Source: Candidatus Sabulitectum sp.
GTDB lineage: Bacteria > Fermentibacterota > Fermentibacteria > Fermentibacterales > JCC-6
Direction: 5' to 3'
Assembly (NCBI GenBank): GCA_023136985.1
Contig: JAGLQD010000137.1
Span: forward strand, 1 to 5,221
DNA: 5,221 nucleotides
Below the pieces are notes generated by a model. That model was not told the origin of the DNA, did not search any database, and saw nothing but the letters and a program-made list of their open reading frames with translations. A program made the position numbers and the translations under genes. Positions 1 to 5,162 of this stretch are shown here, in pieces; position 1 is the stretch's first letter; each line of letters starts with the position of its first letter.

Positions 1-374
1 ATGTGCAGTGGAATACCACTTGAAACAAAGATCGGCTGATCTCTTCGGTCAAGGCTTTCAAAGGCTCTGACAGGATCGTCCGTAGGGTTGCCCATGGGAA
101 CTACTGCAAATCCGCTCTCCACAAGAATGTCAGGTGCATTAGTCAGTCCTGCAAGAAGAAGAACTGGCAGAAGATTGATAATATCCTCTGTTGCCAGGGG
201 AAGACTCAGTTCTTCCATTCCTGGAGCAGAAGTGTATTCAACCGGTGTGTAAAATCTTGCAAAGGATTCTTCCATGGCTTCCTCCACAGGGAATGATAAA
301 TTCTCCAGCGGGACTTCTGCTGAACAGCTGACCGAAATAAGAATGCACTGTAGAATGAGAATAAGCTTGTTCAT
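1..374 (-). CDS. Secreted DUF3160-like protein, N-terminal part (runs off the window)
   Basis: I translated this on the minus strand: 124 codons are open from the ATG at 372-374 to the window edge, so only the N-terminus is present. Residues 1-19 form a hydrophobic signal peptide (MNKLILILQCILISVSCSA), with likely cleavage before E20; the Cys at 17 makes a lipoprotein a weaker alternative. Residues about 70-124 contain ILVESGFAVVP followed by QPIFVSSGIPLH. This resembles the start of DUF3160 proteins, where a 'GFvVVP' strand is followed by 'PvFVTsDsvLHtyH'. That family is secreted and of unknown function. The family call comes from memory of the motif, not a search. A good ribosome site (AGGAAGG) lies 6 nt upstream of the start. 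The gene is divergent from the MazG-like gene. Confidence 0.65.
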   Translation of the reverse strand, partial: MNKLILILQCILISVSCSAEVPLENLSFPVEEAMEESFARFYTPVEYTSAPGMEELSLPLATEDIINLLPVLLLAGLTNAPDILVESGFAVVPMGNPTDDPVRAFESLDRRDQPIFVSSGIPLH

Positions 375-419
375 TTTTTTCCTTCCTGTTCGTGTCAATT
401 TTGCAAACTAACAAAAATG

Positions 420-467
420 ATACACCTTCGCCAGTGATGTATTCCCCTTTTGCTCAAAAAGGTGTAT
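420..467. promoter_or_regulatory. 9-bp inverted repeat between divergent genes, possible operator
   Basis: ATACACCTT (420-428) and AAGGTGTAT (459-467) are perfect reverse complements separated by 30 nt. They lie in the 140-nt gap between the DUF3160-like gene (minus) and the MazG-like gene (plus). A regulator bound to both arms could control one or both genes. I see no convincing -35/-10 pair for either gene here. A 9-bp match of this kind could also arise by chance in a gap of this size. Confidence 0.25.
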
Positions 468-504
468 TTTGCGGTACTGAAAAGTATATCACATGTAAAC
501 TGAC

Positions 505-510
505 GGAGGA
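505..510 (+). promoter_or_regulatory. Ribosome binding site that fixes the MazG-like start
   Basis: GGAGGA ends 4 nt before the ATG at 515. The frame stays open upstream to a GTG at 392, which would add 41 residues. Those residues (for example SPVMYSPFAQKGVFCGTE) do not resemble the family, and the GTG at 392 lacks a comparable ribosome site. The start at 515 is therefore preferred. Confidence 0.75.
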
Positions 511-514
511 ATTC

Positions 515-868
515 ATGCTGGAGAAACTACTTTCTGAGATACGGGAATTCAATGATGAAAGAGACTGGGCAAAATTTCACTCGCCCAAGAACCTGGCCAC
601 ATCTATTCTGATCGAGGCGGCAGAGCTTGCAGAGATCTTCCAGTGGCTCACTGAAGAGGAAAGCCAGACTCTGGAAGACAGGGCAATGATCAATGCTGAA
701 GAAGAAATTGCAGATGTTTTTATCTACCTGCTGAATCTGGCTGACAAACTTGGAATTGATCCTGTTGAAGCCTCCCACAGAAAAATACTTAAGAATGGAA
801 AGAAGTATCCGATAAACAGTTCTCGCGGGAATCGGCTGAAATACACAGAATTCGAAGGTATCAATTAA
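515..868 (+). CDS. MazG-like nucleotide pyrophosphohydrolase (RS21-C6/dCTPase-like)
   Basis: This 117-residue all-alpha protein belongs to the MazG/RS21-C6 superfamily, whose members hydrolyse (d)NTPs to the monophosphate plus pyrophosphate and clean up non-canonical nucleotides in the cytoplasm. Residues 16-27 (RDWAKFHSPKNL) match the family's N-terminal 'R.W..fH.PKNLA' signature. The metal-binding pattern is visible as E34-x2-E37 in IEAAELAEIFQW, then E64-x2-D67 in EEEIADVFIYLL. The C-terminal NGKKYP fits the usual 'N..KYPv' loop. The length is typical of single-domain members, and the protein looks complete and intact. The gene is monocistronic here, ends in TAA, and is followed by a hairpin at 889-924. 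The exact substrate (dCTP or another nucleotide) cannot be read from the sequence. Confidence 0.88.
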   Translation: MLEKLLSEIREFNDERDWAKFHSPKNLATSILIEAAELAEIFQWLTEEESQTLEDRAMINAEEEIADVFIYLLNLADKLGIDPVEASHRKILKNGKKYPINSSRGNRLKYTEFEGIN

Positions 869-888
869 GTACTCTTGCTTCTTTAAGA

Positions 889-924
889 TACAGAAAGATC
901 CCGGTTGCCCGGGATCTTTCTGTA
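889..924. terminator. Bidirectional hairpin terminator between convergent genes
   Basis: A perfect 16-bp stem (889-904 with 909-924) closes a 4-nt loop (TTGC). It lies 20 nt after the MazG-like stop on the plus strand and 15 nt after the first propeller gene's stop on the minus strand. There is no strong T-run on either side, only scattered T residues, so it is a strong hairpin but not a textbook intrinsic terminator. Its position between two converging genes suggests it serves both. Confidence 0.7.
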
Positions 925-939
925 AACAAGAACTTCTTC

Positions 940-1725
940 CTAGAAAGTAGCCTTTATGTTTGCCCATGTGGTTCCAGTAAGATAGGAGGCGTTCATATCT
1001 ATCTTGTATATCTCATCCGTGATCATATTGCTCACCCAGAGATATCCTTCATTGTCAAAAGTCATTCCGTGAGCCGCAGGAAGAACTGAAGAACTTATAG
1101 ATTCAACAAGAGCTCCATTTGTGTCGTATGCTCTCACTGGGAATGATGAATCGTTGCAGGCGTACCACCATTTATTGTCATAGAACGCAATGTCATAGAA
1201 ATCGATTCCAAGCTCGAGCATGAACTCCGGGCCAGCCTGAAGAACTCCTCCAAAAGTGTATTTCTCCAGACACTCTTTCATTGTCTGCGCATCAACGCCT
1301 GCACCGTAAATTCGTGTGGGACCAGCAGCAAGACCGGTTACCTCCCGGTCGAGATCGCTTCCTCAACAGTCCAGGTCGAAATTGCCTGAATAAGTGCCTG
1401 AAGAGCTGTATTTGTAGACATATGGATCTGTCATACTTCCTGGAAGAGCGCTGGCTATGTAAACAGTACCGTATGCAAAAGTAAGCCCGGAGGGTATTCT
1501 TGCTCCGTTAACAGAGCAGTACCATGAGTTCTGGACAGACCCTGTAGCAGGATCAACCTCGTACACATTTTCTGTAACTCTGTCAACGGCCCAGAGCGAA
1601 CCGTTTCCATAGCCCAGACCGGAAATATTCAGATCAGGGGAGACAAAAGTAGACACTATCTGATAGTCTGCAAAGCTGAGAGTTGCCAGCAACAAGAGCA
1701 ACACAGACAAAATGATTCCTTTCAT
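940..1725 (-). CDS. Secreted beta-propeller-like protein, probable selenoprotein (copy 1; in-frame TGA at codon 121)
   Basis: I read this as one 261-residue protein. The frame from the ATG at 1725 meets TGA at 1365-1363, then continues in the same frame for 140 codons to TAG at 942-940. Residues 1-19 (MKGIILSVLLLLLATLSFA) are a signal peptide, cleaved before D20. The mature part shows about five propeller-type repeats, such as ISGLGYGNGSLWAVD, PSGLTFAYGTVYIA, VTGLAAGPTRIYGAG and AHGMTFDNEGYLWVS. The TGA sits in FDLDC-U-GSDLDREVTG, just before the third repeat, giving an adjacent Cys120-Sec121 pair that could be redox active or bind metal. Cys70, Cys152 and Cys190 are also shared with copy 2. 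The tail is TWANIKATF. AGG lies 6 nt before the start. Probably cotranscribed after copy 2 (56-nt gap). I do not recognise the family. A naive reading gives two fragments, 1363-1725 and 940-1281. Confidence 0.8.
1328..1365 (-). promoter_or_regulatory. Candidate bacterial SECIS element, copy 1 (UGA plus stem-loop)
   Basis: The element starts with the TGA (1365-1363). An upper stem GACCGG/CCGGTC (1350-1345 with 1337-1332) closes a 7-nt loop GAGGTAA (1344-1338). The loop begins 18 nt after the TGA. A lower 4-bp stem GCGA/TTGC (1358-1355 with 1331-1328) is separated by a one-sided TCTC bulge. Bacterial SECIS elements recognised by SelB lie just 3' of the UGA, inside the coding region, with an apical loop carrying a G in its first two positions; this one fits. 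The sequence is identical in copy 2, and identity stops right at the end of the lower stem. Confidence 0.75.
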
Positions 1726-1781
1726 ACAAAACCTGCCTTTAAAAAGAACTACATCTTTTTACTGAGAGAAATGCTATAAAA

Positions 1782-2567
1782 CTAAAATGTTGATTTGATT
1801 GATGCCCATGTTGCTCTGTTAAGAGACGAGGCATTCAAATCTATCTTGTATATCTCGTCTGTGTTCATATTGCTCACCCACAGGTATCCGTTATTGTCGA
1901 AAGTCATTCCATGTGCTGCCGGTAAAACTGATGAACTTATTGACTCCACAAGAGTACCGTACCCGTTGTAAACTCTGATCGGGAACGATGAATCGTTGCA
2001 GGCATACCACCATTTGGAATCATAGTACGCTATATCGTAGAAATCAATTCCAAGTTCGATCATAAACTCGGGGCCGGTCTGAATAATTCCTGCATAGTTA
2101 TAGATCTCAAGACATTCCTTCATTGTCTGCGCATCAACACCTGCACCGTAAATTTTACTGTTTCCTGTTGCAAGACCGGTTACCTCCCGGTCGAGATCGC
2201 TTCCTCAACAATCCAGGTCAAAACAACTCAGATAAGTACCTGAAGCATTGTATTTGTAGCACCATGGATCTGTCAATGCAGATGTTGCTCCTGCAGCGAT
2301 ATAAACGGTATTGTTGGCGAAAGTAAGACCGGAGGGCTTCCGTGTGGTGTTTTCAGCACAGAACCATACATTCTGAACAGCACCGGACGCAGGATCAACC
2401 TGATAAGCAAATTCAGTAACCTGATCCACCGCCCACAAGGAACCATTTCCATAGCCCAAACCGGAAATGTTTGTATCGGGAGCGTCGATAGTAGCTATTA
2501 TCTGATAGTCTGCCATACTGATGCCAATCAGTACAAACAACATAAGAAAAGTAACAGCAAGTTTCAT
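1782..2567 (-). CDS. Secreted beta-propeller-like protein, probable selenoprotein (copy 2; in-frame TGA at codon 121)
   Basis: This paralog of the gene at 940-1725 has exactly the same length: 261 residues including the residue at TGA (2207-2205), ending in TAG at 1784-1782. I counted about 74% identity to copy 1 over the mature part, with no gaps. The start at 2567 is chosen over an open extension to 2624 because GGGG lies 6 nt upstream and a signal peptide begins there (MKLAVTFLMLFVLIGISMA, cleaved before D20). The recoded site reads FDLDC-U-GSDLDREVTG. The extra Cys residues at 102 and 115 are absent from copy 1. The tail is TWASIKSTF. The repeat pattern indicates a beta-propeller fold in the periplasm or outside the cell; the function is unknown. 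It is the first gene of a likely two-gene transcript. A naive reading gives fragments 2205-2624 and 1782-2123. Confidence 0.8.
2170..2207 (-). promoter_or_regulatory. Candidate bacterial SECIS element, copy 2 (UGA plus stem-loop)
   Basis: This has the same sequence and geometry as the element in copy 1: TGA at 2207-2205, upper stem 2192-2187 with 2179-2174, loop GAGGTAA at 2186-2180, and lower stem 2200-2197 with 2173-2170. The identical block spans 2170-2210 and includes the preceding Cys codon. The codons directly beyond it (ATG not GGT; Asn-Ser-Lys versus Pro-Thr-Arg) diverge between the copies. Confidence 0.75.
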
Positions 2568-2595
2568 GAAATCCCCTTTCGTTGAGATAAGACTA

Positions 2596-2624
2596 TAAAT
2601 AATCGCTACTTCAATGGGAGTCAA
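2596..2624 (-). promoter_or_regulatory. Possible sigma-70-type promoter of the propeller gene pair
   Basis: On the minus strand TTGACT (2624-2619; 5 of 6 to TTGACA) is followed after 17 nt by TATTTA (2601-2596; 3 of 6 to TATAAT). This lies just upstream of the copy 2 start at 2567 and would give a leader of about 20 nt. The -10 match is weak. Confidence 0.35.
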
Positions 2625-2682
2625 TAGTAATACAAATTGGATGTTTCAATTTCTCTATAGATTATTAATACAATCAGTGACA

Positions 2683-2701
2683 CAACATATTCCCGATGTT
2701 G
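2683..2701. promoter_or_regulatory. Small inverted repeat in the divergent promoter region
   Basis: CAACAT and ATGTTG (2683-2688 and 2696-2701) form a perfect 6-bp dyad around a 7-nt spacer. It lies near the middle of the 265-bp region (2568-2832) between the propeller pair and the jelly-roll gene, where a shared regulator could act. The rest of this region is AT-rich, and I see nothing else in it apart from the two candidate promoters. Confidence 0.2.
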
Positions 2702-2749
2702 ATTCCTGTAGTTATACCATGGATCCAAGCATTTCCGGGGATACCGTTC

Positions 2750-2778
2750 TTGTGTGAAAACTTCTTTGAAAGTATTAT
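2750..2778 (+). promoter_or_regulatory. Possible sigma-70-type promoter of the jelly-roll gene
   Basis: TTGTGT (2750-2755; 3 of 6 to TTGACA), a 17-nt spacer, then TATTAT (2773-2778; 5 of 6 to TATAAT). Transcription would begin near 2785 and leave a leader of about 48 nt before the ATG at 2833. Confidence 0.4.
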
Positions 2779-2832
2779 ATCTGTTACGCTGATATGGGTT
2801 CGAGAAGTTAAAAAACGGAAAGAGGGAAACAA

Positions 2833-3429
2833 ATGAAGAGTTTACTAGTTGCGGCAGTGCTTCTTATAGCAGCGCCATTTGCCTTTGCTGATATTACTGA
2901 GACCTACGGCTGGGAAGGGTCAGCGACAATCCTCGGCAACTATGGAGATATCATCTGTTCAATTGACACAGACCCGATTCATGGTGGTTCGCAGTCTCTG
3001 AAGCTTGTTGATGACGCAGAATCCGGTACACCTCAGGCATATGTAGGCTGGGTTGTGGGTCTTTCTGATGGTGATGTTGTAACAGCTTCTTTCTGGAGAT
3101 ATGACACAACACCTGCAGCTGCTCCTTCCTGCCGGATCTGGGGTGGCTGGAACGACGATCCCACTGACATCTACAATTACGGTGGAAGTGCCAGCGGACA
3201 GTCCGAATACGGTCCAGGTACCGGATGGGATCTTGCAGAGTACACATGGACAGTTGAGGGTGGCCACACTGGTCTTGTTATTCAGGTAAGAACCTACTCA
3301 GAGGCCGGGGACACAGTCTGGGTTGACGATATGACGATTACCGCCCCTGATGGTGCAGAGATCCGTACCCCCGATTACATTATGGCACTTTCCTCAGACA
3401 CATGGGCCGCTATTAAAGCAACATTCTAA
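2833..3429 (+). CDS. Secreted jelly-roll (CBM-like) protein with TWAAIKATF tail
   Basis: This complete 198-residue protein starts at 2833, 6 nt after AGAGGG. Residues 1-19 (MKSLLVAAVLLIAAPFAFA) are a signal peptide with an AFA cleavage site. Residues about 20-170 look like a single beta-sandwich of the carbohydrate-binding-module/galactose-binding type: GGSQSLKLVDD, then VGLSDGDVVTASFWRYD, a central aromatic/Asn-rich part (IWGGWNDDPTDIYNYGG), and VRTYSEAGDTVWVDDMTI as the closing strands. Such folds commonly bind sugars or serve as adhesion modules; no catalytic domain is present. A short linker leads to the tail TWAAIKATF, shared with both propeller proteins. The gene is divergent from the propeller pair and ends at a strong terminator. 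The fold is inferred from pattern, the ligand is unknown, and the exact CBM family cannot be assigned by eye. Confidence 0.8.
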   Translation: MKSLLVAAVLLIAAPFAFADITETYGWEGSATILGNYGDIICSIDTDPIHGGSQSLKLVDDAESGTPQAYVGWVVGLSDGDVVTASFWRYDTTPAAAPSCRIWGGWNDDPTDIYNYGGSASGQSEYGPGTGWDLAEYTWTVEGGHTGLVIQVRTYSEAGDTVWVDDMTITAPDGAEIRTPDYIMALSSDTWAAIKATF

Positions 3430-3445
3430 AAATAAGCGAAACCGC

Positions 3446-3478
3446 ACCGGGGCTTGTCAGGCAAGCCCCGGTTTTTTT
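3446..3478 (+). terminator. Strong Rho-independent terminator
   Basis: An 11-bp stem (ACCGGGGCTTG at 3446-3456 with CAAGCCCCGGT at 3462-3472) closes a 5-nt loop (TCAGG) and runs into seven T residues (3472-3478). It begins 17 nt after the jelly-roll stop codon. The stop codon of the convergent cyclase/TPR gene (3477-3479) lies in the T-run. Confidence 0.95.
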
Positions 3479-3845
3479 ATTCATCAGTACACTTAAGAGC
3501 TTCTTCCGGCAATTCCATTTCCCGGTACAAGTCTGCTGCCTTTGTCAAGTACTCAAGTGATTTTGAGGAATTTCCATTTTTTAGTTTTTTTAACAGGCGT
3601 CCAAACGATTGATACGCCATGGCAAGAGCAGGCCTTGCTTCCAGGATCAAAAGTTCCGAAGCACCTGTTTCAAAGGTCTGGAAAGCTTCTTTCATACTGC
3701 CTTTTGCTGCAAGAAGTTCCCCCAGGGTGCAGTGGTAAACAGCGGAATCAGTCTTCATTTCTGTTTTCTTAAGGATATCACATACTTCACTTAGAATTTC
3801 CCTGGATTTATCATAATTCTCCCTCTTTTGTCTTGATTTCTCCAA
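3477..3845 (-). CDS. TPR repeat segment (3' part of the broken gene)
   Basis: This 122-residue segment can only begin at a TTG (3845) without a convincing ribosome site. Its first residues (MEKSRQKRE) overlap the previous segment in another frame, so it is best seen as the C-terminus of the broken protein. From NYDKSREILSEV onward it carries the second half of one TPR and about two further units (YHCTLGELLAAKGSMKEAFQ, AMAYQSFGRLLKKLKNGNSS), and ends with YREMELPEEALKCTDE before TAA. The stop falls in the T-run of the convergent terminator. Confidence 0.6.
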   Translation of the reverse strand: MEKSRQKRENYDKSREILSEVCDILKKTEMKTDSAVYHCTLGELLAAKGSMKEAFQTFETGASELLILEARPALAMAYQSFGRLLKKLKNGNSSKSLEYLTKAADLYREMELPEEALKCTDE

Positions 3846-4422
3846 GAAGACTCAGAGCGTAGGCTTCTTCTCTTTCGTAAGATGATCTCCTGGACAATTC
3901 AAGAGCTTTCCCGGCAAAGGTAAGGGCTGTTTCCTGGTCACCCATGCTGCTGTGTATTGCAGCCCGATGGTTGTAACCAAGTAGGATGTCATGCACAGCA
4001 TTTATTGACTCTGCAAGTTTGATCTGTCTGTTATTGAAACTGAGAGCTTCCTTATAGTTTCCCATCTGGGCATGAACTGTACACAGTTCCCCCTGTGCAC
4101 TGAGAATCAGCAATTTGTCCCCAACCTCTCTGGAGATCTTTAGCTGTTTTTTCATGCCTTGCGCAGCTTCACGGTACTTCCCCTGTTTTTCAAGAACCAG
4201 ACCTATGTTACCGTATGTAAGAGCAGCTTCTCGCTTCATGCCGTTTTGCAAGGCTATTTCTATTGCCCGTTCATAGAGTTTTCGTGCAGATGAATATTCT
4301 TCATTGGCCCAGTGCACTGTTGCAAGCGTGTTGAGGGCATGTCCCAGTTTCTTCGCTTTTACAAGTTCAGGTATTCCTTCAAGAGATTCCCCGATCTCAA
4401 CGGCAATAAGAGCATTCTTCAT
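3811..4422 (-). CDS. TPR repeat segment (middle part of the broken gene)
   Basis: Counted from its first ATG at 4422 this segment has 203 residues, but the frame is open and clearly coding upstream to 4512 (DTTFDLRIAAFRAWTCCVEG). It has no ATG, GTG or TTG there and no good ribosome site at 4422, so it is probably a continuation of the cyclase segment. It contains about four tandem TPR units of roughly 40 residues, spaced as in kinesin-light-chain-type repeats. Examples are ALNTLATVHWANEEYSSARK, TYGNIGLVLEKQGKYREAAQ, GELCTVHAQMGNYKEALSFN and YNHRAAIHSSMGDQETALTF. TPRs form a helical scaffold for protein contacts. The frame ends in TGA at 3813-3811, directly at the second shift. Confidence 0.65.
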   Translation of the reverse strand: MKNALIAVEIGESLEGIPELVKAKKLGHALNTLATVHWANEEYSSARKLYERAIEIALQNGMKREAALTYGNIGLVLEKQGKYREAAQGMKKQLKISREVGDKLLILSAQGELCTVHAQMGNYKEALSFNNRQIKLAESINAVHDILLGYNHRAAIHSSMGDQETALTFAGKALELSRRSSYEREEAYALSLLGEIKTKEGEL

Positions 4423-4478
4423 GGCTTGGTCGATCTCGCCTTCTACACAGCAGGTCCAGGCTCTGAATGCAGCGATCC

Positions 4479-5162
4479 TTAAATCGAATGTTGTGTCCTG
4501 TTGTGAGCTGCTTCAAGTTTTACACTGAGATCATCGACTGTAACGGATCTGTGCTCTCCAAATATCCTTTTAGAACCCGTGGAAATAAATGCTTCGTTTT
4601 TAACAAGGGGAGGAGGTACAGGTATTGAAGAAGCTTTCAGAGAGGATTTGAAATGAATCAGGGCATCCGCCGAAGCTTTTGATTCCCTGAGCGCAAGCTC
4701 TCTTATCAATCCCCCTGAAAGAAGTATGTGTGCTTGCTGGTTGTCTCCAATTATGTACTGATTCCACTGGCCGTCTCCCACCACTACTTTTGCTTTCAAG
4801 GTAAACTTATTACCCAGCAGTGTCATATCACTAAAATAATCCATGGCTTCAAGCATTTGTCCCGCGCACTTCAGAGCCTCTTCTTCCATATTGAATCGAA
4901 CAAGAAGGGAATCTCCGGAAAAAGTAATAACACTTCCATGATACTTTTCAACAATTGTCAGCATCCTGTCGAAGTAATTATTAAGAAGAGTGGTAAGTTC
5001 TTCTGTTCCGTGTTTGCCCGCTTCTGCCAGAAGCTCGGTAAGCGCAGTAAAGCCCGATATATCCGCAAGGAGAAGAGAACCGTGAAAAACTCCCTGCCCG
5101 TTCCTGATCAGCTCCACATCTTTGACTGGAAAAAATGGATCATGCAAGATCTGCTCCTTCAT
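4479..5162 (-). CDS. Class III adenylate cyclase half-domain (5' segment of the broken gene)
   Basis: This 227-residue segment starts at the ATG at 5162, with GGAAG 6 nt upstream, and stops at TAA 4481-4479. Residues 25-140 form a cyclase homology domain of the soluble-adenylate-cyclase type. GSLLLADISGFTAL carries the first metal Asp (D34), and ITFSGDSLLVRF carries the second (D84). KVVVGDGQWNQYIIGD is the later core strand pair. These enzymes make cAMP from ATP, but the purine-selecting and transition-state residues sit in a second half-domain that is absent here, so activity would need a partner or is lost. Residues 214-227 (KLEAAHNRTQHSI) near the end run out of frame. I see no convincing promoter in the 59 nt upstream that the window contains. 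Confidence 0.75.
   Translation of the reverse strand: MKEQILHDPFFPVKDVELIRNGQGVFHGSLLLADISGFTALTELLAEAGKHGTEELTTLLNNYFDRMLTIVEKYHGSVITFSGDSLLVRFNMEEEALKCAGQMLEAMDYFSDMTLLGNKFTLKAKVVVGDGQWNQYIIGDNQQAHILLSGGLIRELALRESKASADALIHFKSSLKASSIPVPPPLVKNEAFISTGSKRIFGEHRSVTVDDLSVKLEAAHNRTQHSI

Larger units (their letters stand above)
940..2567 (-). repeat. Tandem gene duplication (two 786-bp copies, 842 bp apart)
   Basis: The two propeller genes align end to end without an insertion or deletion. Start, TGA and stop are all offset by exactly 842 bp. The signal peptides have diverged most, the region before the TGA is about 65% identical at the protein level, and the region after it is about 80% identical. 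The 56-nt gap between the copies has no clear terminator, only a weak AT-rich 7-bp hairpin (AAAAAGA/TCTTTTT). The copies have therefore diverged for some time, with the recoding site kept intact in both. Confidence 0.85.
3477..5162 (-). pseudogene. Adenylate cyclase/TPR gene broken by two frameshifts, apparently missing its centre
   Basis: Three open segments in two frames read as one protein: a class III cyclase domain, then TPR repeats, then a TPR C-terminus. The first break lies between 4515 and 4479 and needs a -1 shift. The second lies between 3854 and 3811 and needs a +1 shift. Together they restore the frame. Repairing them gives joins that make sense: DTTFDLRIAAFRAWTCCVEG leads into the TPRs, and LLGEIKTKEG runs into NYDKSREILSEV. 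The family resembles soluble adenylate cyclase (two cyclase half-domains, an ATPase, then TPRs). Here only the first half-domain and the TPRs remain; GEHRSVTV at residues 202-209 looks like the beginning of the second half-domain before similarity stops. Either this is a decayed gene, or the indels are assembly errors, or the pieces are separately translated. Confidence 0.6.

Noticed and set aside
394..399. TTGACA on the minus strand as a -35 box for the DUF3160-like gene
   Set aside because: It lies just upstream of the ribosome site, so transcription would begin inside the coding sequence.
392..514. Extended N-terminus of the MazG-like protein from the GTG at 392
   Set aside because: The extra 41 residues do not resemble the family, and a strong ribosome site precedes the ATG at 515.
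940..1281. Reading the part after the TGA as a separate 113-residue gene (likewise 1782-2123)
   Set aside because: There is no ribosome site or signal peptide, and 27 conserved codons between the TGA and this Met match across the copies. The continuous frame explains all of this better.
1281..1484. Plus-strand 67-codon frame (MSAHQRLHRKF...) with an equal-length partner at 2123-2326
   Set aside because: They look like a conserved pair of small genes, but they lie antisense across the TGA/SECIS region of the two paralogs. Their similarity follows from the duplication and the conserved RNA element.
940..2567. Reassignment of TGA to Trp or Gly in this organism
   Set aside because: All genes here use TGG for Trp and ordinary Gly codons, and no other confident coding frame contains an internal TGA. 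The TGA occurs only at one conserved site with a hairpin, which points to selenocysteine.
940..2567. Both propeller genes as pseudogenes with nonsense mutations
   Set aside because: Same codon in both copies, no indels over 262 codons, identical sequence around the TGA and well conserved protein after it.
2951..3289. Minus- and plus-strand frames overlapping the jelly-roll gene (2951-3247, 2959-3267, 3101-3289)
   Set aside because: They are shadows of the real gene, with low-complexity or Cys/Arg-rich products, no ribosome site and no recognisable domain.
3811..3854. Programmed ribosomal frameshifting in the TPR gene
   Set aside because: No X-XXY-YYZ slippery heptamer and no obvious stimulatory structure at either shift; two shifts of opposite sign fit indels better.
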